From NCBI RefSeq assembly GCF_001971585.1, contig NZ_CP019323.1, positions 1,664,053-1,728,052 of the forward strand: DNA of 64,000 nucleotides, in the 5' to 3' direction. The notes beneath the pieces are model-generated. The model saw nothing but the letters and a program-made list of their open reading frames with translations. It was not told the origin of the DNA and did no database searches. How positions within the stretch are numbered: the first letter of the stretch is position 1; each line of letters starts with the position of its first letter. The stretch is from Companilactobacillus allii (GTDB lineage Bacteria > Bacillota > Bacilli > Lactobacillales > Lactobacillaceae). Position numbers and translations under genes: made by a program. Shown here piece after piece: positions 9,561-19,991 of the stretch.

Positions 9561-10786
9561 TGAATGAACTTTGGAAAAATAGGTTAAGAAGACATCAACT
9601 TGATCAATTAAAGTATTTGAGATTGATTTTCAATGATAACTTTGTATTAGCGTTTATTGTTCTAATTGGTGCGTTAGGATTTTGGTATTCCAACTTACTG
9701 GGAACAATAAATGGTGAGTTAGTATTCGGCAAACCAATAGTTATTTTATTAGTATTATTGATTACCCAGGTTGGTAAAATTGCTACTTTACTGGAAGATC
9801 CAGATAGTACTTTTTTGCTGGTAAAGGAAAATGAATTTTATCAATACTTTAAATCAGCAAGAAATTATAGTATTTTATTACCGGTTGTAGCAATCGTTGT
9901 AGTGAATTTCTTATTGTCACCATTTGCATTTACTGGTGCAGGTTTGAGTATATTAGATATTTGCCTTATTGCACTAGGATCAGTATTTTTCAAATGGATC
10001 TTTCTAAATTTGGAAATGTTTAATATTTATGGGAAAAATAAAATATCGGGAATAAATTTAAAATTAATTATTAATATAATTCTATTAATTTCATTGGTAT
10101 TTTCTGTATACTTATTTAGTTCGGTTACTTTGATAATAGGAATTATTGGATTTATATATACAGAAACTCAGAATAAGAGTATTTGTAATTCTGGACAACT
10201 ACAATGGCAACAATCTATATCTAACGAAAACCAAAGAATGTTCAGAGTAAAAAGATTTTATAATTTATTCACTGATGTTCCAGGTGTTAACAGTAAAATT
10301 AAGCGTCGTAAGTGGTTAGACTTTGTATTCAATGGTATTAAACCAAGCCATAAGAATACATATTTGTACTTATTTGCACGTGGATTTGTTAGAAACAATG
10401 AATATATCGGTTTGTTTTTACGATTGACAATAATTCAAGCAATAATGCTGGCTTTAATTGATAATTTTTACATTTCATTAATTGTAGAAATGTTGTTTAT
10501 TTATCTAGTTGGTTTCCAATTGAAGCCATATTTCAAAGATGTGATGCTAAATATGATGCAAAGATTGTATCCAGTATCAGGTAAGGATAAAATCAACAGT
10601 TTTACTAAATTGAGTTCATTTGTGCTGTGTATCCAATGGATCGTCAGTGCAATTGCTTTGATGTACAAGTTTGGATTGAGTATGAATAGCTTGATTATTA
10701 TTGTTGCGGGATTAGCTGTACTGGTATTTGTCAGTTACTTCTATATTCCAAGACAACTTAAAAAATATATAAACGGAGTGTACTAG
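9560..10786 (+). CDS. ecsB: ABC transporter permease EcsB
   Basis: Membrane subunit of the Ecs transporter, 408 residues with about eight to ten hydrophobic helices grouped at both ends and a soluble loop of roughly 80 residues in the middle (around 210-275, containing [12 protein letters not shown]). The N-terminus ([10 protein letters not shown]) is typical of EcsB. It is translationally coupled to ecsA. The next gene, trmB, starts six bases later with its RBS (GGAG) inside ecsB, so the three may form one transcript. Confidence 0.9.
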   Translation: MNELWKNRLRRHQLDQLKYLRLIFNDNFVLAFIVLIGALGFWYSNLLGTINGELVFGKPIVILLVLLITQVGKIATLLEDPDSTFLLVKENEFYQYFKSARNYSILLPVVAIVVVNFLLSPFAFTGAGLSILDICLIALGSVFFKWIFLNLEMFNIYGKNKISGINLKLIINIILLISLVFSVYLFSSVTLIIGIIGFIYTETQNKSICNSGQLQWQQSISNENQRMFRVKRFYNLFTDVPGVNSKIKRRKWLDFVFNGIKPSHKNTYLYLFARGFVRNNEYIGLFLRLTIIQAIMLALIDNFYISLIVEMLFIYLVGFQLKPYFKDVMLNMMQRLYPVSGKDKINSFTKLSSFVLCIQWIVSAIALMYKFGLSMNSLIIIVAGLAVLVFVSYFYIPRQLKKYINGVY

Positions 10787-10791
10787 ATTTT

Positions 10792-11436
10792 ATGAGACTT
10801 AGAAACAAACCTTGGGCTAAAGATATGATTAATGATAATTTGGATTTAATTTCAGTTCAGCCTGAGAATATGCCGGGAAAATGGCAAGATAGATTTGAAA
10901 AACAACAACCACTATTTCTTGAACTTGGTTCAGGAAAAGGTGGTTTTATTACTGAATTAGCTAAGAATAATCCACAGAATAATTATATAGCGATGGAAGT
11001 ACAAGAAGGTGCGATTGCATTGTTACTAAAAAAGCAAGTTGAAAATAAGCTTTCCAACTTGCAACTATTATTGGCTAATGGTGCTAATTTGACTGACATG
11101 TTTGCTGAGGGTGAAGTCAGTGGCATGTATCTTAACTTTTCTGATCCATGGCCAAAGACACGTCACGAAAAGCGTCGATTGACTTATAAGTCATTTTTGG
11201 AACAATATAAATATGTATTAGAAAAGGATGGATATATTCAGTTCAAAACCGATAATCAAGGATTATTTGAATATTCATTGATTAGTATGAATAACTTCGG
11301 GATGAACTTTGAGGATATATCTTTGGATCTACATAATAACGAGAAGTTAAATGAGGATAATATTCCAACTGAATACGAAGAAAAGTTCTCAAAAAAAGGC
11401 TTCAGGATAAATTACCTGAAAGCCAGTTTTAAATAA
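10792..11436 (+). CDS. trmB: tRNA (guanine-N7)-methyltransferase TrmB
   Basis: SAM-dependent enzyme that makes m7G46 in tRNA. SAM motif [10 protein letters not shown] is at about residues 43-52. The family motif [15 protein letters not shown] (about 119-133) supplies catalytic Asp and tRNA-binding basic residues; FKTDNQ is motif VI. Length 214 is standard. Start ATG follows AACGGAGTG at the end of ecsB. Confidence 0.96.
   Translation: MRLRNKPWAKDMINDNLDLISVQPENMPGKWQDRFEKQQPLFLELGSGKGGFITELAKNNPQNNYIAMEVQEGAIALLLKKQVENKLSNLQLLLANGANLTDMFAEGEVSGMYLNFSDPWPKTRHEKRRLTYKSFLEQYKYVLEKDGYIQFKTDNQGLFEYSLISMNNFGMNFEDISLDLHNNEKLNEDNIPTEYEEKFSKKGFRINYLKASFK
11398..11430 (+). terminator. Possible terminator inside the 3' end of trmB
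   Basis: GGCTTCAGG and CCTGAAAGCC form a stem with one bulge within the last codons of trmB, followed only by AGTTTTAAAT. The U tract is poor, so this may be just an RNA hairpin. Confidence 0.35.
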
Positions 11437-11447
11437 GTATATTTTAA

Positions 11448-11762
11448 TTATTGAACTTTTTTGATATTTAGTAGTTCACCTGTTACGGCATCAGCAATGA
11501 AGTGGTATTGAGCAACATCGAAATCATCCATTGTTGTAACTCCACCAACTATGCCCCAAGAAGCTTGACCATTGACATTAACGCGTTGGTAGAAGGGTTC
11601 AACCCATGAGCCTATAACTTTACTGTCTTCGCCAAGAACAGACTTAACTTTATTAATGATCTTTTCACTATCTAGGTGATGCTTTACTAAAATTGTAGCG
11701 CTAGCTCCTGCAACAAGTGCTGTACATGCAACAAGTACTGAACCGATACCTTTTTTACTCAT
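11448..11762 (-). CDS. Small secreted or membrane-anchored PepSY-domain protein
   Basis: A 104-residue protein with a hydrophobic N-terminal segment (GSVLVACTALVAGASATILV, residues 7-26) followed by one PepSY-like repeat: a helix around KVKSVLGEDSKVIGSW, then strands ending ADAVTGELLNIKKVQ, the usual PepSY ending. PepSY domains are thought to restrain extracellular peptidases or sense ligands; the specific role here is unknown. The Cys in VACTAL is too far from a proper lipobox to be confident of lipidation. It is transcribed alone, between trmB and ytpP. Confidence 0.75.
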   Translation of the reverse strand: MSKKGIGSVLVACTALVAGASATILVKHHLDSEKIINKVKSVLGEDSKVIGSWVEPFYQRVNVNGQASWGIVGGVTTMDDFDVAQYHFIADAVTGELLNIKKVQ

Positions 11763-11842
11763 AATAAAATCACTCCTTGATGTTTGTTTTAATCATATAT
11801 TACCACTATTATATATTAATTCCCTAGCTAAGAACATTTAAA

Positions 11843-11871
11843 TTGACCCTTTGAGCAAGAAAAAGTATCTT
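11843..11871 (+). promoter_or_regulatory. Sigma-A-type promoter for ytpP-ytpR-murC
   Basis: TTGACC (11843-11848), a 17-base spacer, TATCTT (11866-11871). It precedes the AAGGAG site of ytpP. Confidence 0.65.
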
Positions 11872-11894
11872 AATAAGGAGAGGTGTAGTAAATT

Positions 11895-12221
11895 ATGAAA
11901 AATTTTGAAGATTATAATATAGAAGATTGGCACCAAGTTACTAAAGAAGGTAAATATATTTTATTCTTTCACGCTGATTGGTGTCCAGATTGCAAGTTTA
12001 TTGAACCTAAATTACCTGAACTAGTTGCTGAATATCCAGACTTTGAATGGATTAGTTTTAACCGTGATAATAATATGGATATTGCACAAGAATTAGGCAT
12101 TATGGGAATTCCTAGTTTTGTTATCATTGAAAATGGAAAAGAAATTGGTAGACTAGTAAATAAAGATCGTAAAACTAAAGAAGAAGTTGAGACCTTTATT
12201 AACGGTGTAGTTAACAAATAA
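11895..12221 (+). CDS. ytpP: Thioredoxin-like protein (YtpP-like)
   Basis: A 108-residue thioredoxin fold with active site WCPDC (Cys30, Cys33) and the cis-Pro segment GIPSFV (about 74-79). The CPDC dipeptide differs from thioredoxin CGPC and indicates a different redox potential or partner. In B. subtilis the YtpP protein, next to ytpR, has recently been tied to low-molecular-weight thiol chemistry; that is family knowledge, not visible here. The gene is followed 17 bases later by ytpR. Confidence 0.85.
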   Translation: MKNFEDYNIEDWHQVTKEGKYILFFHADWCPDCKFIEPKLPELVAEYPDFEWISFNRDNNMDIAQELGIMGIPSFVIIENGKEIGRLVNKDRKTKEEVETFINGVVNK

Positions 12222-12238
12222 ATTTTAGTGAGGAAATA

Positions 12239-12871
12239 ATGCTATTAAGTTTTTATAATCCAGATGTCCTAGGCGACATTTTAATCGTTGAAGTAGTAGA
12301 TGATACAAACGTTACACAAGCAGTAGCAAAAAAAGGCAATACTGTGAGAATTTATAATGATGAAACTAATGAAACTATTGGTTTCAATTTTTTTGGCCTA
12401 GGTAAAGATCTTGAATTGAACACTAAGGGACAAGTATTCCTTAATGATGATCAAGTTTCATTACTTAACAAAAAACTTTCTGCAGATGGTTTCTCTGACA
12501 CATTGGAAGTTGATAATAAACCAAAGTTTGTTATTGGACATGTTGATGAAATCAAAGAACATCCAGATTCAGATCATTTACATATTACACAAACAAGCGT
12601 TGGCTTAGATAAGCCAGTTCAAATTGTTTGTGGTGCAGCAAATATTGACCAAGGACAATTAGTCGTAGTAGCATTACCAGGTGCAGTTATGCCCACAGGT
12701 AGTGAAATTTGGCCAGGTCAATTACGTGGTGTAGATAGTTATGGAATGATTTGTTCTGCAAAGGAATTAGGTATTCCTAATGCACCTAAGAAGCGTGGTA
12801 TATTAGTACTTGATGACGGTGTAGCTGGACAGGCATTTGATTTTGAAAAAGCAGAAAAAATGTTCAATTAG
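12239..12871 (+). CDS. ytpR: YtpR-family tRNA-binding protein
   Basis: A 210-residue protein: an N-terminal DUF4479-type domain (about 1-90), then an EMAP/PheT-like tRNA-binding OB fold (about 90-200). The OB fold carries [16 protein letters not shown] and [12 protein letters not shown], and closely matches the N-terminus of PheT in this window (39816-42224). It is not a synthetase by itself. Its role in tRNA handling is unproven. Nine bases separate it from murC. Confidence 0.9.
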   Translation: MLLSFYNPDVLGDILIVEVVDDTNVTQAVAKKGNTVRIYNDETNETIGFNFFGLGKDLELNTKGQVFLNDDQVSLLNKKLSADGFSDTLEVDNKPKFVIGHVDEIKEHPDSDHLHITQTSVGLDKPVQIVCGAANIDQGQLVVVALPGAVMPTGSEIWPGQLRGVDSYGMICSAKELGIPNAPKKRGILVLDDGVAGQAFDFEKAEKMFN

Positions 12872-12879
12872 GAGTAATC

Positions 12880-14214
12880 ATGAAAGAAAATACAGACTAT
12901 TATTTCGTTGGTATTAAAGGAACAGGAATGAGTGCGTTAGCACTTATCTTAAAAGATTTAGGATATGAGGTTCAAGGTTCTGATATTGATAAATATACAT
13001 TTACTCAAAGAGGCCTAGAACAAGCAGGTATCAAAATTTTACCTTTTGCGGAAGAAAATATTCACGAAGGTCTAACAATTATCAAGGGTAATGCGTTTGA
13101 TGATGATCAAGTTGAAATAAAAAAGGCCAAAGATTTACATCTACCAGTCGTTACTTATCCACAAATGGTTGGTAAGTTGGTTTCTGAATATACTTCAATC
13201 GGTATTGCTGGTTCACACGGTAAAACAAGTACAACTGGTTTGTTAGCACATACTTTAAGTGGTATTGCCAAGACATCTTACCTAATTGGGGATGGTACTG
13301 GTAAAGGAGTTAAGGATGCTAAGTTCTTTGTTTTTGAAGCTGATGAATATCGTCGTCACTTCTTAGACTACTCACCAGATTATTTGATAATTACAAATAT
13401 TGATTTTGATCACCCAGATTACTTCTTTGGTGGTATCAATGATGTAGTTGATGCTTTTGAGTCAGAATCACGTAAGACCAAAAAAGGTATTTTCATTTGG
13501 GGAGAAGACACACACGCTAAGTCTATCAAAGCTGATGTTCCAATTTATTATTATGGATTGAACGAATCAGATGATATTCGTGCAACAAACATAAATAGAA
13601 CTGTTAAAGGCTCATCGTTTGATGTCTCCATTAAAGGTGAAAATATCGGTAATTTTGAAATTCCTTTGTATGGTGAACATAACGTTCTTAACTCATTAGC
13701 TGTTATTGGTGTTGGTCATATGGAGAACCTTGACCATGCATTGATCAATAAGGAATTGCAAACATTTAGTGGTGTTAAGAGACGTTTCAGTGAAAAGAAA
13801 GTTGCTGACATGGTTATCATTGATGATTATGCGCACCATCCACAAGAAATTAAAGCAACAATTGATGCTGCTAGACAAAAGTATCCTGACCGCGAAGTAA
13901 TAGCTGTATTCCAACCTCATACATACACTAGAACTCTTGCCTTAATGGACGATTTTGCTAAGTCATTGGACCTTGCTGATGAAGTCTATTTGACAAGTAT
14001 CTTTGGTTCAATCCGTGAGAAACATGGAGATATTACAAGTAAAGATCTAGGTGATAAGATCCATAAAGGTGGAGACGTTCTTAAACTTGAAGATATGTCA
14101 CCATTATTGGATTATCATAATGCTGTTATTATTTTCATGGGTGCAGGGGATGTTCAAAAGTATGAAACTGCATATGAACAAGTTTTGAGTAATTTGAATC
14201 CTAATCAACAATAA
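12880..14214 (+). CDS. murC: UDP-N-acetylmuramate-L-alanine ligase MurC
   Basis: Cytoplasmic ATP-dependent ligase that adds the first L-Ala to UDP-MurNAc. N-terminal Rossmann motif [11 protein letters not shown] is at about residues 12-22; P-loop GSHGKTST at 111-118; central domain [11 protein letters not shown]-terminal domain [10 protein letters not shown] and FQPHTYTR. Length 444 is typical. It ends the ytpP-ytpR-murC transcript at a strong terminator. Confidence 0.97.
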   Translation: MKENTDYYFVGIKGTGMSALALILKDLGYEVQGSDIDKYTFTQRGLEQAGIKILPFAEENIHEGLTIIKGNAFDDDQVEIKKAKDLHLPVVTYPQMVGKLVSEYTSIGIAGSHGKTSTTGLLAHTLSGIAKTSYLIGDGTGKGVKDAKFFVFEADEYRRHFLDYSPDYLIITNIDFDHPDYFFGGINDVVDAFESESRKTKKGIFIWGEDTHAKSIKADVPIYYYGLNESDDIRATNINRTVKGSSFDVSIKGENIGNFEIPLYGEHNVLNSLAVIGVGHMENLDHALINKELQTFSGVKRRFSEKKVADMVIIDDYAHHPQEIKATIDAARQKYPDREVIAVFQPHTYTRTLALMDDFAKSLDLADEVYLTSIFGSIREKHGDITSKDLGDKIHKGGDVLKLEDMSPLLDYHNAVIIFMGAGDVQKYETAYEQVLSNLNPNQQ

Positions 14215-14252
14215 TTATTAAGTCAATATTTAAATTTCAGTAAACTGTAACG

Positions 14253-14285
14253 GAGATATCGTTGTTTTTGGCGATATCTCTTTTT
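14253..14285 (+). terminator. Rho-independent terminator after murC
   Basis: GAGATATCG (14253-14261) and CGATATCTC (14272-14280) pair perfectly and are followed by TTTTT. Confidence 0.9.
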
Positions 14286-14310
14286 ATTTTGAAGAAGTGA
14301 GGAAGAAAAC

Positions 14311-15714
14311 GTGGAAGAAGTAGTACCTACGCGTGTTAAATTATCTATTGCTGCAGTCGGACTTTTATCGTTCATCAGTATTTTGGTTGAGACATCAATG
14401 AATGTTACTTTTCCAACCTTAACAAAGGACCTAAATGTCACCTTGGGGACTGTTCAATGGCTAACAACAGGCTATTTATTATTAACAACAATTATTATGA
14501 GTACCACGGCATATATTTTGAAAAGGTTCGATCCTTTAAAAATATTCTGTGTCGCTATTTCGTTTTGTTTTGTGGGATCAATTGTATGTATGACTGCCCC
14601 ATCATTTCCAATATTACTAACTGGCCGTTTATTGCAGGCTGTATCAGCTGGGTTATCAATACCTCTAATGTTCAGTGTTATTTTTGATGAGGTACCTAGC
14701 AGTAAGATTGGTATTTATACTGGGTTTGCTAGTATTATTGTTTCACTGGCTCCCGCACTAGGGCCTACTTATGGTGGTATTGTCAGTGGAGTGTGGTCTT
14801 GGAGAGCTATATTTATTGGGATTGCTCCATTAATTATTCTTGTTGCAATCTTAGGAGTATTGACGATTCGTGGTACTGCTAAAGGCGTAAAGGGAATCGC
14901 ATTTGATTACCTAAGTGTCCTGGGATTATCCATTATTTTTTCAATGATTTTGTTTACGTTTGATCAAGCTGGGAGCCATGGATGGATATCCAGTCAATTT
15001 GGTATTTGGATCGTCATCACGTTGCTTATAATCATTGCTTTTGTAATTTATAATTCTCATACGAATAAACAATTAATCGATTTTTCTATTTTAAAGAATG
15101 AAGTTTTGAGATTTAGATTATTTGGCTATTTTGGATTACAGTTTATTAACATTGGACTATCATTTTTGTTGCCGATTTTTGCTCAAACAGTCTTGAATAT
15201 GGATTCTAGTCATGCAGGTATAATTCTTTTACCAGGATCGTTATTGGGCGCAGTTGTTGGTCCAATTGCAGGGTCTATTTACGACAAAAAGGGTCCAACT
15301 ATACCAATGATGATAAGTGGTGTACTTGTGACATTAGGAAGTGGACTGTTCTTTTTCTTAGGTAATGATTTAACCTTTATTAGCATAATTATTTTATATT
15401 CAATTTTGAGAATAGGTTTTAATTTTGGATTCGGTACTTCATTGTCTGATGGTAGTATGCAGGTCAAGGGCCGTAAAAAGTCTGATCAAAATTCCTTATT
15501 CAGTATGATGCAACAATATGCTGGATCTTTAGGAACTAATATATTGTCAGTCGTGATTTCTGCTGTTGCTGTGACAAGTAAAACGACCAGTACAGTAATT
15601 AATACATTGTCAGGTGCCAAGATTGATTTTGCATTGCTAACGATATTGTCATTGTGTATCTTAATAATAAGCATTATTGTTGCGATTAAATTTCCTCAAA
15701 AAAAAGAGAAATAA
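14311..15714 (+). CDS. MFS drug-efflux-type transporter, DHA2 (EmrB/QacA) family
   Basis: A 467-residue membrane protein with about 14 hydrophobic helices. Motifs include PTLTKDLNVTLGTVQWLTTGYLL in helix 1-2 (the DHA2 signature region), TGRLLQAVSAG, and APALGPTYGGIVSG (motif C, found in proton antiporters). The start is GTG at 14311, behind GTGAGGA. It stands alone between two terminators, with no regulator gene beside it. Substrate cannot be read from sequence; efflux of amphiphilic toxic compounds is usual for the family. Confidence 0.88.
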   Translation: MEEVVPTRVKLSIAAVGLLSFISILVETSMNVTFPTLTKDLNVTLGTVQWLTTGYLLLTTIIMSTTAYILKRFDPLKIFCVAISFCFVGSIVCMTAPSFPILLTGRLLQAVSAGLSIPLMFSVIFDEVPSSKIGIYTGFASIIVSLAPALGPTYGGIVSGVWSWRAIFIGIAPLIILVAILGVLTIRGTAKGVKGIAFDYLSVLGLSIIFSMILFTFDQAGSHGWISSQFGIWIVITLLIIIAFVIYNSHTNKQLIDFSILKNEVLRFRLFGYFGLQFINIGLSFLLPIFAQTVLNMDSSHAGIILLPGSLLGAVVGPIAGSIYDKKGPTIPMMISGVLVTLGSGLFFFLGNDLTFISIIILYSILRIGFNFGFGTSLSDGSMQVKGRKKSDQNSLFSMMQQYAGSLGTNILSVVISAVAVTSKTTSTVINTLSGAKIDFALLTILSLCILIISIIVAIKFPQKKEK

Positions 15715-15768
15715 AATACGATCGGTTATTCGAGTATTCAATACTTGAAAACTGATCGTATTTTGTTT
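15713..15768 (+). terminator. Long hairpin terminator after the MFS gene
   Basis: AAAATACGATC (15713-15723) pairs with GATCGTATTTT (15754-15764); the loop contains the smaller dyad AGTATT-C-AATACT. T residues follow. Confidence 0.8.
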
Positions 15769-15862
15769 CGTTTTTAATGCTATCTATAGGCACAACAACT
15801 GTTACTAAGTTCTAGTATTTGTTAAAATAGAATAGAATAATTTCGTTCTAATGGGAGAAAAA

Positions 15863-18520
15863 ATGACGAAAAACAAAAAATTACTTTTAATTGATGGAAA
15901 TAGTGTCTCGTTTAGGGCATTTTTTGCCATGCACAATGTATTAGATAAATTTGTTTCTGACGATGGTATCCATACAAATGCCATGTACGCCTTTAACAAT
16001 ATGCTTGATATTATTTTGAGGGAAGAAAAACCAACACATGCTTTGGTGGCTTTTGATGCGGGTAAAACTACTTTTAGAACTGAGATGTTTTCAGATTATA
16101 AGGGTACTCGTGCTAAAACTCCACCAGAATTAATGGAACAATTACCGTTAATTCAGGAAATGTTGAATCTTCGTGGTATCAAAACCTATGATTTGAAGAA
16201 CTATGAGGCAGATGATATTATCGGAACAATGTCGCGTAAAGGTGAGATTGAAGGGATGGATGTTTCGATTATAACTGGAGATCGTGACTTGACTCAATTA
16301 ACAACCGATAAGGTTACAGTCCGTGTAAACGTTAAAGGAGTTACTGAAACAGAAGCCTATACTCCAGAACACGTTAAAGAAAAGCTTGGGATCACACCAG
16401 ATCAAATCATTGATATGAAGGGTTTAATGGGAGATAATTCAGATCATTATCCTGGAGTTGAAAAGGTGGGAGAAAAGACTGCTATTAAATTATTGAATCA
16501 ATATGGAACTATGGAAGGTTTATATGAACATGTTGATGAAATGAAGAAAAGTAAGCTAAAGGAACATCTGATCAATGATAAAGCTCAAGCATTTTTAAGC
16601 AAGAAATTAGCCACGATTAACTGTGATGCTCCCGTAGAATTAAAAATCGGTGACCTTGAATATCAAGGTGATAACCAGGAACAACTAATTAAGTTCTATC
16701 AAAAAATGAATTTTAATTCTTTCCTAGAGAAAATGGATGTTGAAGTTGAAAGTAGTACTAAGGAACTTCCCAAAATAGAATTCTCTGAATTAAATGATGA
16801 AGCCATTGAGAAAATTTATAATTATGAACAACCACAAACCCTTATTGTAGAGAGTTTTGGAGAAAATTATCACGTTTCACCGATCATTGGATTGGTAATT
16901 GAAAGTAACGGTCATTATTATGGTACGACAGATATTGCTATTTTAGAAAATGACAAATTAAAAAATTGGCTTGCAGATGATAGTAAAGAAAAATATATCT
17001 TCGATAATAAAAAAACAGTTGCTTTGTTACGTAGATATGGTTGTGAATTAGCCGGTATTAGCTTTGATATGTTATTAGTTTCATATTTATTGGATACTAA
17101 TGACAATAAAACAGATATTGGTATTGTTGCTCAAAATTATGGACATCAATTACCTACTGAGGATGAGTTTTATGGTAAAGGTGTTAAAAAAGCTATACCT
17201 GAAGATGAACAAATATTGTTGAATTTTCTTTGTCAAAAAGCTCAAGTTATCAATATTTTACATGATAAGATGTTTTCAGAATTGAAGGCAAATGATCAGG
17301 ATAGTTTATATGATGAGATTGAATTACCTTTATCAAATGTATTGGCAAGTATGGAGATCAAAGGTGTCAAAGTAGATGCAACACGTTTGAAAGAAATGCA
17401 AAATGATTTTGCCAAGAGACTGGACGATATTGAACAACAAATTTATACCGAAGCAGGTCAAGAATTCAATATAAATTCACCTAAGCAATTAGGCGTTGTC
17501 TTGTTTGAAGATTTGAAGCTTCCAGTTATTAAAAAGACTAAAACAGGTTATTCAACTGCTGTTGATGTACTTGAGAAATTAAAAGATAAATCTGCAGTAG
17601 TTCAAAAGGTATTAGATTATCGTCATATTTCTAAGATAAATTCTACATATGCTGTTGGTTTACAAAAGTTTATTCAACCTGATAATCGAATTCATACAAT
17701 TTATCAACAGACTTTAACTCAAACAGGTAGATTGTCATCTATTGAACCAAATCTACAAAATATACCGATTAGAGTCGAGGAAGGTCGCCAGATAAGGCGA
17801 GCCTTTGTACCACAAGACGATGATTGGGAGATGTTTTCTGCTGATTATTCTCAAGTTGAGTTACGTGTCCTGGCACATATTTCTGGAGACGAGAATATGC
17901 AAGAAGCATTTAAGGAAGACTATGATATCCACGCCCATACAGCAATGAGAATTTTTGGGTTAGATAGCACAGATGAAGTTACTCCAGATATGAGACGTAA
18001 GGCTAAGGCAACTAATTTTGGTATTGTGTATGGAATTAGTGATTATGGCTTGTCACAAAATATCGGTATAACTCGTAAAGAAGCTGCACAATTCATTGAT
18101 TCATATTTTGAACAATATCCAGGTGTTAAGAAGTATATGGAAGATATTGTTAAATTTGCACGTGAAAATGGCTATGTTGAAACAATCATGCATCGTCGTA
18201 GATATTTGCCAGATATTCATTCGAAGAATTTTAATATTAGAAACTTTGCGCAACGTACAGCAATGAACACACCGATTCAAGGTAGTGCTGCTGATATTAT
18301 TAAAGTTGCCATGATTAATATGCAAAAGAGAATTAAAGATGAGAACCTGCAAGCTAATTTGTTATTGCAAGTTCATGATGAAATGATTTTTGAGGCACCA
18401 AAATCAGAAATCCCATTGTTAGAAAAAATAGTTCCAAGTGTTATGGATTCTGCCGTAAAAATGGATGTTCCATTAAAAGTTGGATTTGCACACGGCAAGA
18501 GTTGGTATGAAGCTAAATAA
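15863..18520 (+). CDS. polA: DNA polymerase I
   Basis: Repair and Okazaki-fragment polymerase with 5'-3' exonuclease, 885 residues. The 5' nuclease domain (LLIDGNSVSFRAFFA, ADDIIG, TGDRDL) covers about residues 1-290. The middle exonuclease-like domain lacks the DxE metal motif, so proofreading is probably lost, as in Bacillus Pol I. Polymerase motif A DYSQVELR is near 663, motif B RRKAKATNFGIVYG near 715, motif C VHDEM near 837. I start at ATG 15863 because GGGAG sits just upstream; the earlier in-frame ATG at 15851 would put that RBS inside the gene. It heads polA-mutM-coaE-nrdR-dnaB-dnaI. Confidence 0.96.
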   Translation: MTKNKKLLLIDGNSVSFRAFFAMHNVLDKFVSDDGIHTNAMYAFNNMLDIILREEKPTHALVAFDAGKTTFRTEMFSDYKGTRAKTPPELMEQLPLIQEMLNLRGIKTYDLKNYEADDIIGTMSRKGEIEGMDVSIITGDRDLTQLTTDKVTVRVNVKGVTETEAYTPEHVKEKLGITPDQIIDMKGLMGDNSDHYPGVEKVGEKTAIKLLNQYGTMEGLYEHVDEMKKSKLKEHLINDKAQAFLSKKLATINCDAPVELKIGDLEYQGDNQEQLIKFYQKMNFNSFLEKMDVEVESSTKELPKIEFSELNDEAIEKIYNYEQPQTLIVESFGENYHVSPIIGLVIESNGHYYGTTDIAILENDKLKNWLADDSKEKYIFDNKKTVALLRRYGCELAGISFDMLLVSYLLDTNDNKTDIGIVAQNYGHQLPTEDEFYGKGVKKAIPEDEQILLNFLCQKAQVINILHDKMFSELKANDQDSLYDEIELPLSNVLASMEIKGVKVDATRLKEMQNDFAKRLDDIEQQIYTEAGQEFNINSPKQLGVVLFEDLKLPVIKKTKTGYSTAVDVLEKLKDKSAVVQKVLDYRHISKINSTYAVGLQKFIQPDNRIHTIYQQTLTQTGRLSSIEPNLQNIPIRVEEGRQIRRAFVPQDDDWEMFSADYSQVELRVLAHISGDENMQEAFKEDYDIHAHTAMRIFGLDSTDEVTPDMRRKAKATNFGIVYGISDYGLSQNIGITRKEAAQFIDSYFEQYPGVKKYMEDIVKFARENGYVETIMHRRRYLPDIHSKNFNIRNFAQRTAMNTPIQGSAADIIKVAMINMQKRIKDENLQANLLLQVHDEMIFEAPKSEIPLLEKIVPSVMDSAVKMDVPLKVGFAHGKSWYEAK

Positions 18521-18552
18521 ATTAGTAAAATTTGAATGAAGTGGGTGAAAAT

Positions 18553-19380
18553 ATGCCTGAGATGCCAGAAGTAGAAATAGTTAGACGTGGATTGATGTCT
18601 CAAATCCAAGGTCGAAAAATCACAAATGTGGAGATAAGGTATCAAAATCTAATTACAGGTGATGTATCACAATTTATTGATATGGTAACTGGTAGCGTTA
18701 TCGAAGATATTGGACGTCGTGCTAAATTTTTATTGATTCATTTAGATAATGGATTTACAATCATTAGTCATCTTCGAATGGAAGGTAAATATCGTGTATC
18801 GAGTGATCCAAGCATGATAGATAAACATTCACATGCAATATTTACTTTGGATAATGGTCAAAAGCTGATTTATAATGATGTTCGAAAATTTGGAAGAATG
18901 CAGTTATGGAGAACGTCTGATCTAATTGATAACAGATCAATCGCCAAATTAGGGCCGGAGCCGTTATCTACTGAATTTACTTTTGACAATTTAAAATCAC
19001 GAATACTGAGACATAGAAGAGATATAAAAACTGTCTTACTAGATCAGTCAGTTATGAGTGGATTGGGTAATATTTACGTTGATGAAGTATTATGGAATGC
19101 ATTGATTCACCCTGAAACTAAGGCAAACCATCTAAGTGATGAAGATATTAAAAATATTTTGAAGTATTCTAATGAAGAGATGAAGATGGGAATTGCTGAA
19201 GGTGGATCAACTGTTAGATCATACTTGGATTCAACAGGACATGCTGGTCATATGCAAGACTTTCTCCATGTTTATGGTAAAGAGGGTACACCTTGTTCAA
19301 GATGTGGTAATAACATTGAAAAAATCAAAGTTGGTGGTCGCGGTACGCACTTTTGCCCACATTGTCAGGTAGTTAAATGA
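18553..19380 (+). CDS. mutM: Formamidopyrimidine-DNA glycosylase MutM
   Basis: Removes 8-oxoguanine and formamidopyrimidines from DNA. The start must be the ATG of MPEMPEVE, because Pro2 is the catalytic nucleophile and Glu3 acts with it; the open frame begins earlier, at 18532. AGTGGGTG is the RBS. The C-terminal zinc finger reads CSRC...CPHC, and the helix-two-turn-helix region holds GLGNIYVDE. It overlaps coaE by four bases (ATGA). Confidence 0.97.
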   Translation: MPEMPEVEIVRRGLMSQIQGRKITNVEIRYQNLITGDVSQFIDMVTGSVIEDIGRRAKFLLIHLDNGFTIISHLRMEGKYRVSSDPSMIDKHSHAIFTLDNGQKLIYNDVRKFGRMQLWRTSDLIDNRSIAKLGPEPLSTEFTFDNLKSRILRHRRDIKTVLLDQSVMSGLGNIYVDEVLWNALIHPETKANHLSDEDIKNILKYSNEEMKMGIAEGGSTVRSYLDSTGHAGHMQDFLHVYGKEGTPCSRCGNNIEKIKVGGRGTHFCPHCQVVK

Positions 19381-19970
19381 GTAGAATATATGGATTGACG
19401 GGTGGAATTGCTGCCGGTAAATCCACTGTGCTCAAGTTACTAAAGGAAAAGGGATGCGTTGTTTACGACGCTGATCAAGTGGCAAGGGATGTTGTAAAAC
19501 CAGGAACAATCGGTTTGTCTCAAATAGTCGCTGAATTTGGTGATGATATTTTATTACCGGACAAAACTTTGGATAGAAAAAAATTAGGCTCAATTGTTTT
19601 CTCAGGAAAATCACAACTTAAAAGACTAACAAATATAACTGGACCATTGATTCGTGAGCAAATTCTACATACAATAGAAGAAGTTCGTAAATCAAACGAT
19701 AAAAAAATAACCATATTTGAAATTCAATTGTTATTTGAATCCAAGTACCAAGAATACTTTTCAGGAGTTATTAGTATTTATGTACCTATGGATATTCAAC
19801 TGAAGAGATTGAAACAACGTGATAAGATTAATAATGAAGATGCTATTCAAAGAATCGATTCACAAATGTCAATGGACAAAAAAAGGCAACTTGCTGATTT
19901 TGTAATTGATAATTCTAAAGATTTAGACTTTTTAAATAAAGAAATAGATGATTTACTCAAAAAATTATGA
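19377..19970 (+). CDS. coaE: Dephospho-CoA kinase
   Basis: Last step of coenzyme A synthesis: phosphorylates the 3' hydroxyl of dephospho-CoA. P-loop GLTGGIAAGKST is at residues 6-17, followed by DADQVARDVV and the lid region RLKQRDKI. Length 197 is standard. It is translationally coupled to mutM, and this order is conserved in Firmicutes. Confidence 0.96.
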   Translation: MSRIYGLTGGIAAGKSTVLKLLKEKGCVVYDADQVARDVVKPGTIGLSQIVAEFGDDILLPDKTLDRKKLGSIVFSGKSQLKRLTNITGPLIREQILHTIEEVRKSNDKKITIFEIQLLFESKYQEYFSGVISIYVPMDIQLKRLKQRDKINNEDAIQRIDSQMSMDKKRQLADFVIDNSKDLDFLNKEIDDLLKKL

Positions 19971-19991
19971 TATAGAAAAGAGGCTGATGAT